From: Spirodela intermedia
Taxonomy: Eukaryota > Streptophyta > Magnoliopsida > Alismatales > Araceae
NCBI GenBank assembly: GCA_902729315.2
Contig: LR746273.1
Coordinates: forward strand, 2,519,001 to 2,583,000
DNA length: 64,000 nucleotides
Direction: 5' to 3'
The notes under the pieces were generated by a model. The model was not told the DNA's origin, searched no databases, and saw only the letters and a list, made by a program, of their open reading frames with translations. Below, in pieces: positions 26,001 through 41,811 of this stretch. Position 1 is the stretch's first letter. Every line of letters begins with the position of its first letter. The position numbers were made by a program, and so were the translations under genes.

Positions 26001-26740
26001 GTTGGTCGTTGGAACCTCAGGATCCAGCACATGAGGCTTACTGAACATGGTAGATTTAGTAGAGGTTTGCTGAAATAGTTGTATTTAGTGTATATCATGC
26101 ATAACTTAGCCAAACCTAAAGACTTTATCTCTAGAGAGTATAGTCGGTAAGATTGATCAAAGCATTGTGAATTATCTGTTTTAAGTATAAATTATCCTCA
26201 TCCAATAGCTATGAAATGAATAAAAATGACAAACAGCCAATTTAAGTATAAAGTTGGCACCACAAAGTACTGTAGCAAAATCAATAAAGGCCAAAACCAT
26301 TATTCTTTGTAATAAATCTACTTTTCATAACAAGTAGAGTTGACTCTTCATATAACAACTGACATGATCTTGGGTTTTGGAACTCTTCCATTAGCATAAC
26401 ACTCTTGCATCATCAAGTAGAATAGCTTGTTATTTTAGCATAATTTACAACCTTAATGCTCATCACCCATGAAACGGACCACCTCTTCCCTCTTGCTTAT
26501 TTTTTTTTCAATGTACTAAAAACGGAGGAAGGGTTGGGAAGAAATTCCATGCCGTTACCCATCTTCTTGGATTGCCTCTTAGTGTGAAGGATCCTTCTTT
26601 ATTCGGCTGACTTAGCAATGTCAACGCTTACCTGAACGTAGTATATATAGAATTGTTGAACTCTCAACCCCTAGTTGGGTTCTTCCTGAAATCACTGGGA
26701 GTCAATGCCCCCTGCTTCCTCAAGCTGGCATACCAAAAGC
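23100..26740. other. AT-rich spacer with possible Ty1/copia debris
   Basis: No intact gene is visible. On the minus strand at 25086-25053 one frame reads YVDDLLVGDNW, resembling the catalytic YVDD box of Ty1/copia reverse transcriptases. The flanking frames are interrupted and I could not extend the match convincingly. The stretch around 25245-25700 has a start of the type TGTTTTGATAATAAT and a TATA-like CATATAAAAGGGG, loosely LTR-like. Confidence 0.3.
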
Positions 26741-27280
26741 TTAGAGTGGATTAACATCTCGGTAAAGATCCACGGCTGAACTGCCAAGATTCTGTTCTTC
26801 CGACTCTTCTGACGAATTCTGGCGGAAGGAAACGCACTAGACAGTGATGAACATGGCACACTAGATATTGCAAAGCAATCGGAAAAAGGATTCCGGAGAA
26901 GAGCAGAGTGGAGGGGTAACGTATAGATGATTTCAAGGGTGAGAGCGAGAGAGAGGCAAGCGATGAAGAACGGTGTAAGGGTGGGGCCCCAAGTGAACCC
27001 ATAAGAAGCCCAACAGGTGAGGAGGGGAGGATAGAAGGGAAAGGAGGGGAATTATTAATTGGATAAATAAAAATGTCCAAATTCGATCAAAATTATTGAT
27101 TATTTAAGAGATAAATACCACCAAGCTGGGGTGGCTGGCTGGCAGCCTGAGAGGAATCCACAACGGTAAAATCCCAAACGAAAGCAAAACCCTACCGCAG
27201 CTCTTCAATACCTGAACTGAATATTGGAATCAGGATTACGTAAAATCATGGAATGGGTGGGAGGTGATCACCGATCGAGC
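26741..27280. other. 3' flank of adenosine kinase
   Basis: This lies downstream of the adenosine kinase stop codon (minus strand). It probably holds the 3' UTR next to 27280 and otherwise unassigned sequence. The open frame at 26751-27080 (-) has no recognisable domain. Confidence 0.4.
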
Positions 27281-32238
<4,958 letters not shown>

Positions 32239-32246
32239 TTATATAG
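32239..32246 (-). promoter_or_regulatory. Probable TATA box of adenosine kinase
   Basis: The minus strand reads CTATATAA, about 125 bp upstream of the ATG at 32115. This would give a 5' UTR of roughly 90-100 nt. Called on position and consensus only. Confidence 0.5.
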
Positions 32247-32768
32247 GAAACTATAATGTCGATGCCTCATAATACTTACCAACGTCATAGTGCCCAAATC
32301 ATAAGGACTATGCGTTGAAAGCCTTATGAAAACTATGCGAACGAGAGAGAAGCTAAAATTCCCAAACATTTTGTTTGCCGAGGCGGGGACTTTCTGTGGC
32401 AATAACTCCGCGATATCTTTGCTGAGGCGAGGACTGGTGGGGCCCGCTTTGTGAGTCATTCTCCATAAACTCGTTCTAAAGAGTGACTTTATGGGAGGAG
32501 TGGTGAGGAGACCTACTCTCTTCAACGCATAGCCTATTATCGACCATGGTTGGTGGGATAGGGACCCAGCTTCCCGGGGTCATAGTTACCATACCCCTTT
32601 GAAAGCATAAGCCTTACCTTAGCATAGGTGTTTCGCGGCATAGGTTGGAGGAGATATTTTCCAATTTGTCCCTCACCGACGTCGGCCCACATAGAAAAGC
32701 CCATTCACGCTGGCCATCTCTTGACTACCGTCAATCAAATATAGCAGCTTTAGAGAAACAAACTTTCC

Positions 32769-32833
<65 letters not shown>

Positions 32834-34243
32834 GCCCCTCATGAAGATATTAAAGTATCTTTTTAAATGTAAGAAAATGGATCTGATATAGTTCAAGGTA
32901 AATACATATAATTCAATAATTACATTTGTTTAGCATCTTGTAATTTATAGGAACTTTAGTTAATAAAACTTTAAGTTCATGCGGGTCGGCATGGGAGTAG
33001 CATAGCAAGGTGTTCAAAATGGCATGTTGGTTGTAAGTGGGTGCGTCAATTATGTGAGTAGGGAGGGCAGGCACTGAAGATGAGAGGGTGGGGGGGTCTA
33101 GATGAGATAAGGGTTAGCGGGTTGACTAGCAAGGAAAGAAAAGTCAAGTCAAGAGAGAGAGAGAGGTACTATCTTAGTGGCAAATCAATAAGATGGGGCA
33201 ATGACAATGAGCTCCATAGGTTCAAGCTTGAACTCAGTCTAACCGAGTTGGATAACATAGAGATATGGCAACATATCTTAGCAATTTTGGGCCAATAATA
33301 GGCCCAATAATAGACTAGTGTCGATTCCTCTCTTGAGGATGACTTTTGGCCCTTAATAAAGGACAAATGTGTAGTTGTTTTTAAATAAAGTGGATATAAA
33401 AATTATTTATAGCATACATTTCAGTTTCTTATTTATGGCTTCTTCTTAGTGGAAGAAAAAAAAATTCACATGGCATTTAGAGTATTTGAGCAAGTGCAAT
33501 AACCATTTTTAAAAAAAATTATGCACAATGATTACCCAAATGATTATGAAACTGGATGTTCAATTAAATTTTTTTCGTTCATAAAGATGGCAGCATTAAA
33601 TTTTGCATTATATGTACCTGGGTCTCTGAATAAAGCAACCAAAAGGAAATTGAAAAGATTTTCCTTAGCTACATGCCCTATTATTGGAAAATTTTATCAT
33701 TTCCCTGTTCAATATTGCACAACATATTTTTTTAATATTTTGGACTCATATATGGCAATTTAAATACTATTTACAAATCCACCAATGAATAAGCTAGATT
33801 CTTTCACTCATCAATGTCTCCTCTGCCATTAATACATTCAATAATGTCAGAATAGCGATACATTCTACATAAATAAATAAGAAGTTTATTTTTAGAAAAA
33901 ATAGATGGGCCTACCGTAATCATAGCTGATAATAGGCTTTGAGTTGAATCTTTCGAAGATGATGATCTTATTCACAGTTATTAAACAATGCCTTAATGCG
34001 TTGATCAGGCTTAGATTTGTCAATTGAGGAGAGAAGTTCAATTCTTTTTTGGTATATCCTGAGAATTTTTTCTCTTCTTGATCATATCGTGTCAAATGAC
34101 GATTTTTCAAACATTCACACTTGCACACCTTGGAAACAGAGTACACATGGAGAGAGAGCAATGGAGGAAGAGAGAGAGAGAGTGTGAGATGTGGAGAGGA
34201 TGGGTGAGTTATTGATCTCCCCTGCACCGTCTGATAGAAGCAT
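32247..34243. other. Spacer between adenosine kinase and PAL
   Basis: Contains the upstream promoter of adenosine kinase and the 3' flank of PAL. No gene is supported; open frames such as 32019-32525 (-) largely overlap the adenosine kinase 5' end and look like shadows. A long (CT)n repeat lies at 32774-32829. Confidence 0.45.
32774..32829. repeat. (CT)28 microsatellite
   Basis: An uninterrupted CT run of about 28 units on the plus strand, the longest dinucleotide repeat in the window. Confidence 0.95.
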
Positions 34244-36603
34244 CTAGCAGATGGGCACGGGGGATCCATTCCAGCCACTCAAGCAGGCGAACAGCGGGTC
34301 GATCACCTTCCCCTGAGAGATCGCCGTGAACACCTTGTCGAACTCCTCCCCCGGCGACTGGACCTTCTCGCCGGTGAGCATGGCGGTGCCGAGCTCCTCG
34401 CGGACGAACTTGTAGAGCGGGTATGACCGGCAGTCCTCTATTCTATTGGGGATCGCCGGGGATCCCTTCTCAACGGCTTCCCTAGCCGCCTCCACCTCCT
34501 TGGGCAGCGCCATCTTAAGCTCCTCCTCGAAGGCGGTGACCTTCTGGAAGATGGAGGTGGCGCTGTCCTTCTCCTTCTCGCCGTTGGCTATTGCGTGCTC
34601 GACCAGCACCTGGCGCAGCTTCTGCATCAGCGGGTACGTGGAGCTGCACGGGTCGTCGGCGTAGGCGAAGACGTACTCCCTGTCAACCACCTTGAGGAGG
34701 TCCTTCTCGCAGAACCGCGAGGGGTGGAGCTCCCCGTTGACCCCCATGGTGAGCACTCGCTTCGCCACCTGACTGACGGTGTTCTTCACGGCCGCCTTCA
34801 TGTTCTCCTCCAGGTGGCGGAGGTCAACGGCCTGGCAGAGCGCCACGAGGTAGGTGGAGGTCATTAGCTTGAGGATCTCCACCGCCTCTGCGGTCTTCCT
34901 CGCGGAGATCAGGCCAAGAGAGTTGACGTCCTGGTTGTGCTGCTCCGCGCTCTGGACGTGGTTGGTGACGGGGTTGCCGAGGAACTGGATCTCCGAGCAG
35001 TAGGCGGCCATGGCGATCTCTGCGCCCTTGAAGCCGTAGTCCAGGCTAGGGTTCCGACCCCCGGAGAGGTTTGAGGGGAGGCCGTTGTTATAGAAGTCGT
35101 TGACCAGCTCTGAGAGCTGCGCGAACATGAGCTTGCCGATAGCGGCGAGGGCCAGGCGGGCGTTGTCCATGGACACCCCGATGGGAGTGCCCTGGAAGTT
35201 GCCGCCGTGGAGAGCCTTGTTGCGCGACACGTCGACGAGGGGGTTGTCATTGACCGAGTTGATCTCCCTTTCGATGGACTTGGTGGCGTGGCGGAGAACC
35301 TCCACCTGCGGACCGAGCCACTGTGGGGAGGTGCGGAGGGCGTAGCGGTCCTGCTTGGGCTTCTGCAGAGGGTCAAGCTCGTGAATCTTCTTCGCCATCT
35401 TCATGTAGGAGCTACCCTCGAGGATGTGTTCCATGATGGCGGCGGCCTCTATCTGCCCCGGGTGGTGCTTCAGCTTGTGGGTGAGGTGGTCGGTGAACTC
35501 AGGTTTCCCCTGCATCACCTCGCAGAAGACTGCGGAGAGAACCTCCGCCATGACCGCGAGAATATTGGCCTCGAAGAGCACTACAGAGGCCAGGCCGGAG
35601 CCTACGGCGGTGCCGTTGACCAGGGCCAACCCTTCCTTGGGCTGCAGCTCGAAGAAGCCCCCGGAGATGCCCGCCTGCTGGAAGGCCTCCTGGGCGGAGA
35701 CCTTCTCCCCGGCGGCGTTGACCGCCCTGGCGTTGGGTCTTCCGGTCAGCATTCCGGCGATGTAGGAGAGGGGGACGAGGTCGCCGGAGGCGGTGATGGT
35801 GCCGCGCAGGGGGAGGCACGGGGTGACGTGGTGGTTGATCAGCGCGGTGATGGCTTCCATGATCTCGAAACGGATCCCCGAGTAGCCCTGCAGGAGGGTG
35901 TTGATCCGGACCAGCATGGCGGCGCGCGTCGCCGACTGAGGCAGCGTCGTGTTGGCCGAGTCATCGCCGGAGCCGAATATTCCGGCGTTCAGGAACCTGC
36001 AGCAAGGACAAGCAAAAAGATCAGTAAACGTCCACATGATCTAACCCCCAACCACTATAAAAGTCGTAGTAGTCACTGATGGAGATAATAAACGCCTTCT
36101 TTCTTCCTTCCCTCAGAGGAGATGGGCACGTGGGTTCTGGTCGGGAAGGAGTCGGTGGCTCACCTGATGAGCTCCCTCTGGAGAGCGCCGCCCTGCTTGG
36201 TGCGCCGGTGGGAGGTAGCGCCGAAGCCGGTGGTGACGCCGTAGCTGTCGGTGCCCTTGTTCATGCTATCCATGACCCAGTCGCTGCTGGCCTTCACGCG
36301 CTCCCTCGCGGACTCGGCGAGTTCCACCCTGAGAGTCCCACGGCCGGAGGCGACGGCGGCGACCTGAGAGATCTTCAGATCGGCGCCCTCGAGCCGCACC
36401 AGTGGCCGCCGGAAATCTTCCACCATGCGCTTCACCTCGTCGAGGTGGCTCCCTTTGAGCGAGTCGGCGGCGGCGCCCCAGTTAAGGGGGTCGCCGGAGA
36501 CGGGGGCCACGGCCGGGGCGGCGGCGGCGGCCGGCTTTAGGCAGAAGGCCTCGAGCTTCATGTTGCCGTTGCCGTTGCAGTGGACTTGGGTAGCTGCTTC
36601 CAT
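34244..36603 (-). CDS. PAL: Phenylalanine ammonia-lyase, two exons
   Basis: Cytosolic tetramer that deaminates L-phenylalanine to trans-cinnamate, the entry step to lignin, flavonoids and other phenylpropanoids. Minus-strand exons are 36603-36164 and 35996-34244; the intron is 167 bp and splits an Arg codon, the position typical of PAL genes. The product is 730 residues, the usual size. The MIO cofactor triad Ala-Ser-Gly is at 216-218, within [17 protein letters not shown]. The catalytic Tyr is in [11 protein letters not shown] (Y121). The specificity site reads RFLNAGIFG with Phe148, as in PAL, rather than the His of grass PAL/TAL enzymes. The C-terminus is NGSPVPIC. The N-terminus has a poly-Ala stretch encoded by (GCC)n. 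I chose the ATG at 36603; an in-frame TTG upstream is not a plausible start. Confidence 0.97.
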
Positions 36604-36775
36604 GGTGGCGAGCTCGAGACCTCTCAAGGATGGAGAAGATCCAGGAGAAGCAATGCCGATAGCTTTGCTGTCTCTCTTTCTCTCTCTCTACGTACTATGC
36701 TTTTATTCTCCTGATAGGAGGAAATTCGGGTCAGAGCTCGAATTTTCCTGAGCTTGCCTCGCAGCCAGCGTGTTG

Positions 36776-36782
36776 CTTAAAT

Positions 36783-36783
<1 letters not shown>
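36776..36783 (-). promoter_or_regulatory. Probable TATA box of PAL
   Basis: The minus strand reads TATTTAAG about 175 bp upstream of the ATG, with a (CT)n tract directly upstream. Called on position and consensus. Confidence 0.5.

Positions 36784-36785
<2 letters not shown>

Positions 36786-36822
<37 letters not shown>
36786..36822. repeat. (GA)n microsatellite abutting the PAL TATA box
   Basis: About 18 GA units on the plus strand, CT in the PAL-sense direction, within a few bases of the TATA-like element. Similar GAGA/CT runs in plant core promoters can bind BBR/BPC proteins; whether this one does is inference. Confidence 0.8.
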
Positions 36823-36826
<4 letters not shown>

Positions 36827-36868
36827 AGACCGTAGGTGTGGATTTGTCATGGGGAGAAGAGGAGATGG

Positions 36869-36875
36869 GGTAGGT
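36869..36875 (-). promoter_or_regulatory. AC-I box (ACCTACC) in the PAL promoter
   Basis: The minus strand, in the PAL-sense direction, reads ACCACCTACCCC, containing a perfect AC-I element about 266 bp upstream of the start codon. AC elements are the known binding sites of R2R3-MYB activators in PAL and other phenylpropanoid promoters. Confidence 0.6.
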
Positions 36876-36961
36876 GGTGCAAACGAGTGAATAAACGGGT
36901 GTTAGTTGTGGGGCTATCATGGCCGTCCGATCCTCGTGTCATCCAACGGCCGTCTTGGGCG

Positions 36962-36967
36962 TTGACC
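36962..36967 (+). promoter_or_regulatory. W-box (TTGACC) upstream of PAL
   Basis: A TTGACC core, the WRKY-binding motif common in defence-induced promoters, about 360 bp upstream of the PAL ATG. Short motifs like this occur by chance. Confidence 0.35.
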
Positions 36968-39900
36968 GAGACAATTCTATGCTGTACACAAAAATGGTTT
37001 CTCGGGCAAAACGTAATTCAATGGCCCCCCTCCCAATCACATATGCCTAAAATAAAATTTTAAGAGACATAATAATTTTGTATATTTAAATAAGCACAAA
37101 AAACTGATGTGCTCTCATCTAATGATGATGATGCATCTAATGATATGAAAATAATAAATTTTATTTTGTATTAAAATATCATAATTATATTACCGAATTC
37201 CTAATTTATGGGCTATAATGTGACATCACTTTGTTGAGTCTAATGGCATGGCGTTCATACCTCTACATTCCTAAACCTCATATGAATAATTAATTTGTTG
37301 TATATAATACCTACAAAATACAACAGACTCCATGCTATCATCATAAATAATCTCCAAGATGTGATGAGCAAGTATTCATGGGATCCAGGTTGCAATTATT
37401 TGATGACCCAAAAAAAGAAAATCCAATTAGGTTATTCAGGGTGGTCATAGATTTATCCCATTTTCTATGACATTATTTACATGAGCTAAGTTTTATAAAG
37501 TTAAAGGTGAATGTTCAATTGTCTTTAGCGTATCTAGAAATAATTAATTCGATATCGTGTGTAAATCAATTCCTAATTGTCGTCATCATCGAACAAAATT
37601 AAACTTTCTTTTTGTTCTTTCTTTTAGTGTAGTGATTTTTTTTTATCATTAGGATAACTTAGATGATTTATAGGGGTATAGTATAAATGCTTAAATCAAT
37701 ACATCAAAATTTTTAATAATTATAATTAATAACATAGTCTCCAATATAATTATATGAAAAAATAATTTAAATTGATATTTACAACAATGCCTTTAAGAAA
37801 ATGAAAGAGAATTGATATCGATGGAAAAAAATAGATTTGACATTTTAAAAAATATATTATAATACTTTACCATTTACCAACGTAAAAATAGATGATTCCA
37901 ACATGTCTTATTCTAGAAAATTACAGTAAAATAATATGGTGCCCTTCATTACATATAATTATAGCAATTTTGGGTCTCCCACATTGATTGGTGGCATTAT
38001 CACCATAAATTAATTAGTAATCTAGAATAAACTATGTGGGCTCATGTCGGTACAATACATTCCCTCCCATTAATTCGTCATAATTCGAAATTCTTACCAT
38101 TTTTTCAAAATGAAACCACATGCCCACCTCACTGGTTTGAATGTGAAAACCTGCCTATTTAAGCACATGCGCCTTGTATCACACACGCTGAACGGGAACT
38201 GTGCGCCTTGTTAACGATTTATTTGTAAAGCATAAAATACAATAAATCTCGCCTCTTCCAAGGGGGCAAAGTGAAGAGAGCAAAATAAAACAATGAACTT
38301 TTGACTCAAAATCCAAGGTAGGGAGTTGGTATCGCCAACAAGGATTGTTGCAGAGTTGACATGTCTCCTTGGGCCCACCTCAAAGTTCACCATGGAAAAT
38401 TTGACACGAGGAAGGTGCATAAAACAATTAATATTAGTGAAGAATGTATAATAATATAAAATAAAACTATTTCAACTTGGAAGTGAAACTTCTGTAAGGA
38501 TTATTTGAATATGTTAGAATTACTTTTTTAATGGACGAAAAATGATTGTTCGTTGAAACATAGGAGCGAATTGCCTACACCTACCCACTTACAGAGATGA
38601 GACAGAGGTGGTCTAACTTGGTTGCGTGCCCTATACTTCTTCGACCAGACAAAGACCATGGTCGGTGAGGAAAATGAGGCAGAGGAGCTGCAGTCTTAGC
38701 TCCGGGGGATCCAACCCTCCCGCGCCTACGGTCGCCCCCATTCCCTCCCCCCTCTTACCATCGGATCTCGTGCCCCGAATCTTTTAATGCTTGGGTGGGT
38801 CGAGTACTCTCCGTTTCCTTCCGACATCAACACCATCGAGAGAGAGGGAAAGAGAGAGGGATAATGGTAAGTTACCTACCGCTTACACTTACACTGGTGG
38901 ATTGTGAAACCCTGCATCCACTAAGAGATCACAGATCTACCGAGAGAGAGAGAGACACGTGAAAAAGCTGGGAAAGAACCAGATGGCCGTTAGCTGACCA
39001 CAAGCCTCACCAACCATGGTGGCGGGCTCCGCCACTTCGTTAATGGGGCCTCCTCCTCCGTCTCCCACCAATCTGGCTGCGTGCGGTTACGTGGGGACGA
39101 GCGAGCAAAGTTTGTGGGCGAGGGTCGCCGATGACCCTCAACGTGAAGAGGCCGTCGGCCCCAGGCGTGGTAGGTGCACTCAGAAGCCAGGAGCAAGACA
39201 CGATGGCGTCAGTGCTGGCAGCTCGTGGCCCCCCGTACGCCCACGGAATGCCCCGCCGGCTACAAGCTTGTGGGTGGCGCCGCCCGCCGAGCTGGCCGTT
39301 GTCTTGAACGGCGGGGAGGCAGTCCACGGCGGGACGGTGCCGGCGCCGTGCCCAATGGAATACTCCGCGGCCAGGTGTCGGCCATAAATGCCGATAGCGG
39401 GTAACGAGTCCTAGACGCCGATTGGCCAATGCCACGTGGGCGTGAGTAAGAGTGTCCTGTCTCTCTCAGTCAAATGCCCAACCAACCGAAGGCCTCGTCT
39501 TTGTGGACCCCCGAACGGAATGTCTCCCCCGCCGCCCGTTGACTCGGACTAAGTTGATATTTAGTCCGATTATCAATCCACTTAGGAGATTTTAGAACGT
39601 GAGTCTTCTATCTGGGTTTGGACCAGGTCTAGAGAACGAGAGAGCCTTCTCTCCCTTAAAGATTTGGCAGTCAGACTTTCTAAAAAAAAATTATACTATA
39701 TTGAATCATATAACACCTTACATAATATGAACCAAACTATGATGAGTACATAGTACCATCACCTTATCCTATTGATATTCTTCGTCATAGGCGATGAACA
39801 ATCATCAACCCTAAAAATCAAGCCCAATGTTTCGTAGTGATAATCATTACAGACGATTATACTATTAAGATAAATAGATGTGATCACCCCACCTACTTTG

Positions 39901-41006
39901 TTCCGGCCATGAATTAATGCTGACATTTTGCACCACATGTCGCACCTAACTTTATTAGTTACCCATTGATGTGAATACTATTTTGAGAAATAAGTCCCAT
40001 TAATCTATTACAAGGGTTTAAATAATTTATATGATCATGGATTGCTGCTATAAGTTCCTCTCCTTCTGCAAAGGTTTTATAATTATCTACGTCCTTCACC
40101 CCATTTTTATTTGCTGATTATCCACAAAGGAAAATGAGAAATTATCAAAGCAAATAATTTGCCTTGATGTTAACCCATTTTTCTTTGACCTCAAATTATA
40201 TCGGTCCCCATTTCTATGCTGACAATTGCATTATTTACATGACCACGTGTCTTTTTTTTTACCGCCGTTCTGCCAACCATACAGTTCTTATTGGTAAGAC
40301 CATTCATCTGGTGGTGCTAATGGACAAGGCAAGTTCTGAGTCCAACTTAACTCGGTGACCCTTCGGTCTCACTTTTCTCCGTTCCAAGGTTGCCTGTCCA
40401 CGAGGCTCGAAGCTGACTTCTCTCTCTCTCTCTTTCCCTCCACCCTCCCTACCCTTGCCTGAGTCGGATTCACTGTGGCTGGACTTCCTAGGGTTTTTAA
40501 TCCGAGCATGTTTACTGGACATTTTCTCTCCGTACCAAGGCCGTCGGAGGCGCCAGATTGACCGTCTTTCGTTGTTTTCCATGGTCGTCGGGCGTACCCG
40601 TCCTCTTAGACCATGGACGTATCGTTCGGCACGTTTACTTTTCACCCTCCGTGGACGACGCATTCCCCGCTGGGTCCGACCGATGGCCGTCGAGGATGAC
40701 CACGGAGCTCCGCCTCAGAAGGCAGCGCCCGCGGGTTTTGGTAGAAACCACGGATGAGCTCACTTAGCGAAGTCAAGTCCTCCTCGCCGTTCTGATTCCG
40801 GTCTCCGGCGATCGGGGTTTGGTGGCACGCTGGCCTCGTGGAGAAGTCCTTCCCCGTTTGGTGGCGGGCTGAGCAGGTAGGTAGAGAGAGAGAGAGAGAT
40901 GGTCACACGCTCTGTCTGCCGCTCTCTCCCGTCCGACGGGGAGTCTTACGACGGTCCGCTTGCACGCGCTGCCCACCCGTCCGTCCGAGACCAGCAATTC
41001 CGAGCC

Positions 41007-41045
<39 letters not shown>

Positions 41046-41222
41046 TACCTTCCCCTTGCACGCTTCTCTCACCGGTCTTCCTCTCGTTCGTCCAAACTCC
41101 GAAGCATGATTAGCTTCAACACACTCTGCGATCACCGTCATGGTTTCAGCCCCCCGTTATAAAAGAATGGAAATACCAAGTAACCCCCGTGAAGAACTGC
41201 CAGTACGATACTACTAGACCTA

Positions 41223-41250
41223 ATAATCGTGGATTTATATCCACGATTAT
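41223..41250. repeat. Perfect inverted repeat, 12-bp arms and 4-base loop
   Basis: ATAATCGTGGAT, then TTAT, then ATCCACGATTAT. It would form a stable short hairpin. It lies about 560 bp upstream of the PPR start, in AT-rich DNA. Confidence 0.85.
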
Positions 41251-41342
41251 AAAAAATCCTAATTATCGTCGATTATTTATTTATTTATTTTTGGAAAGTT
41301 TTGCAGGCTGGCTGTACCCAGTCAGCCCTAAATTAATATGGA

Positions 41343-41378
41343 ATAAAATAAAATAAAATAAAATAAAATAAAATAAAA
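41343..41378. repeat. (AAAAT)n microsatellite
   Basis: About seven units of a pentanucleotide ATAAA/AAAAT repeat. Confidence 0.9.
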
Positions 41379-41811
41379 GAAATCATCATATATGTATATA
41401 ATTAAATATCTTATGTGATTAAATAAACATATATGTAAATATGAAAGTCTTGCAGCCATATTATTCTCATGTGCTGATGAGACCAATCATACACTAACAT
41501 AAGGAGAAGTGCAATGGTTTTTAAACCAAGTAGCTCAAAATCGATGTGTCAGGCAAGCAGGAAGTAGGTTGTAAAGGCAAAAGGACCCAAATTTGGCCCA
41601 AATATGGCCCAAAACCAGCTTAGGCCCAAACAAAGCATTTTATTTTCAGCGTTTCTTGGGGTTTGGCTTGCCTGGACCTGGGCCAAAATTAGCATTGCTG
41701 AGCCCAGCCCAATACGAGGCTTCGTCGTGGGGTAGGGTGGGGTGGGGTGTGGTGGGGTTTTTCGTCGCCGGGAAAACCCTCGCCGCCGCCGGCGAGAGCC
41801 GTCGCCAGTCG

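Larger units (their letters stand above)
36976..41811. other. Gene-free spacer with two GC-rich islands
   Basis: 37.0-38.6 kb is AT-rich with no coding signal. GC-rich islands at about 39.0-39.55 kb and 40.3-41.15 kb have overlapping open frames on both strands, none with a domain I recognise; they may be decayed transposon or LTR fragments. The second island contains a (CT)n run at about 41011-41040. Confidence 0.4.

Noticed and set aside
35207-36079. A 290-codon open frame antisense to PAL
   Set aside because: It is a shadow of the GC-rich PAL coding strand; codon composition mirrors PAL and no domain is recognisable.
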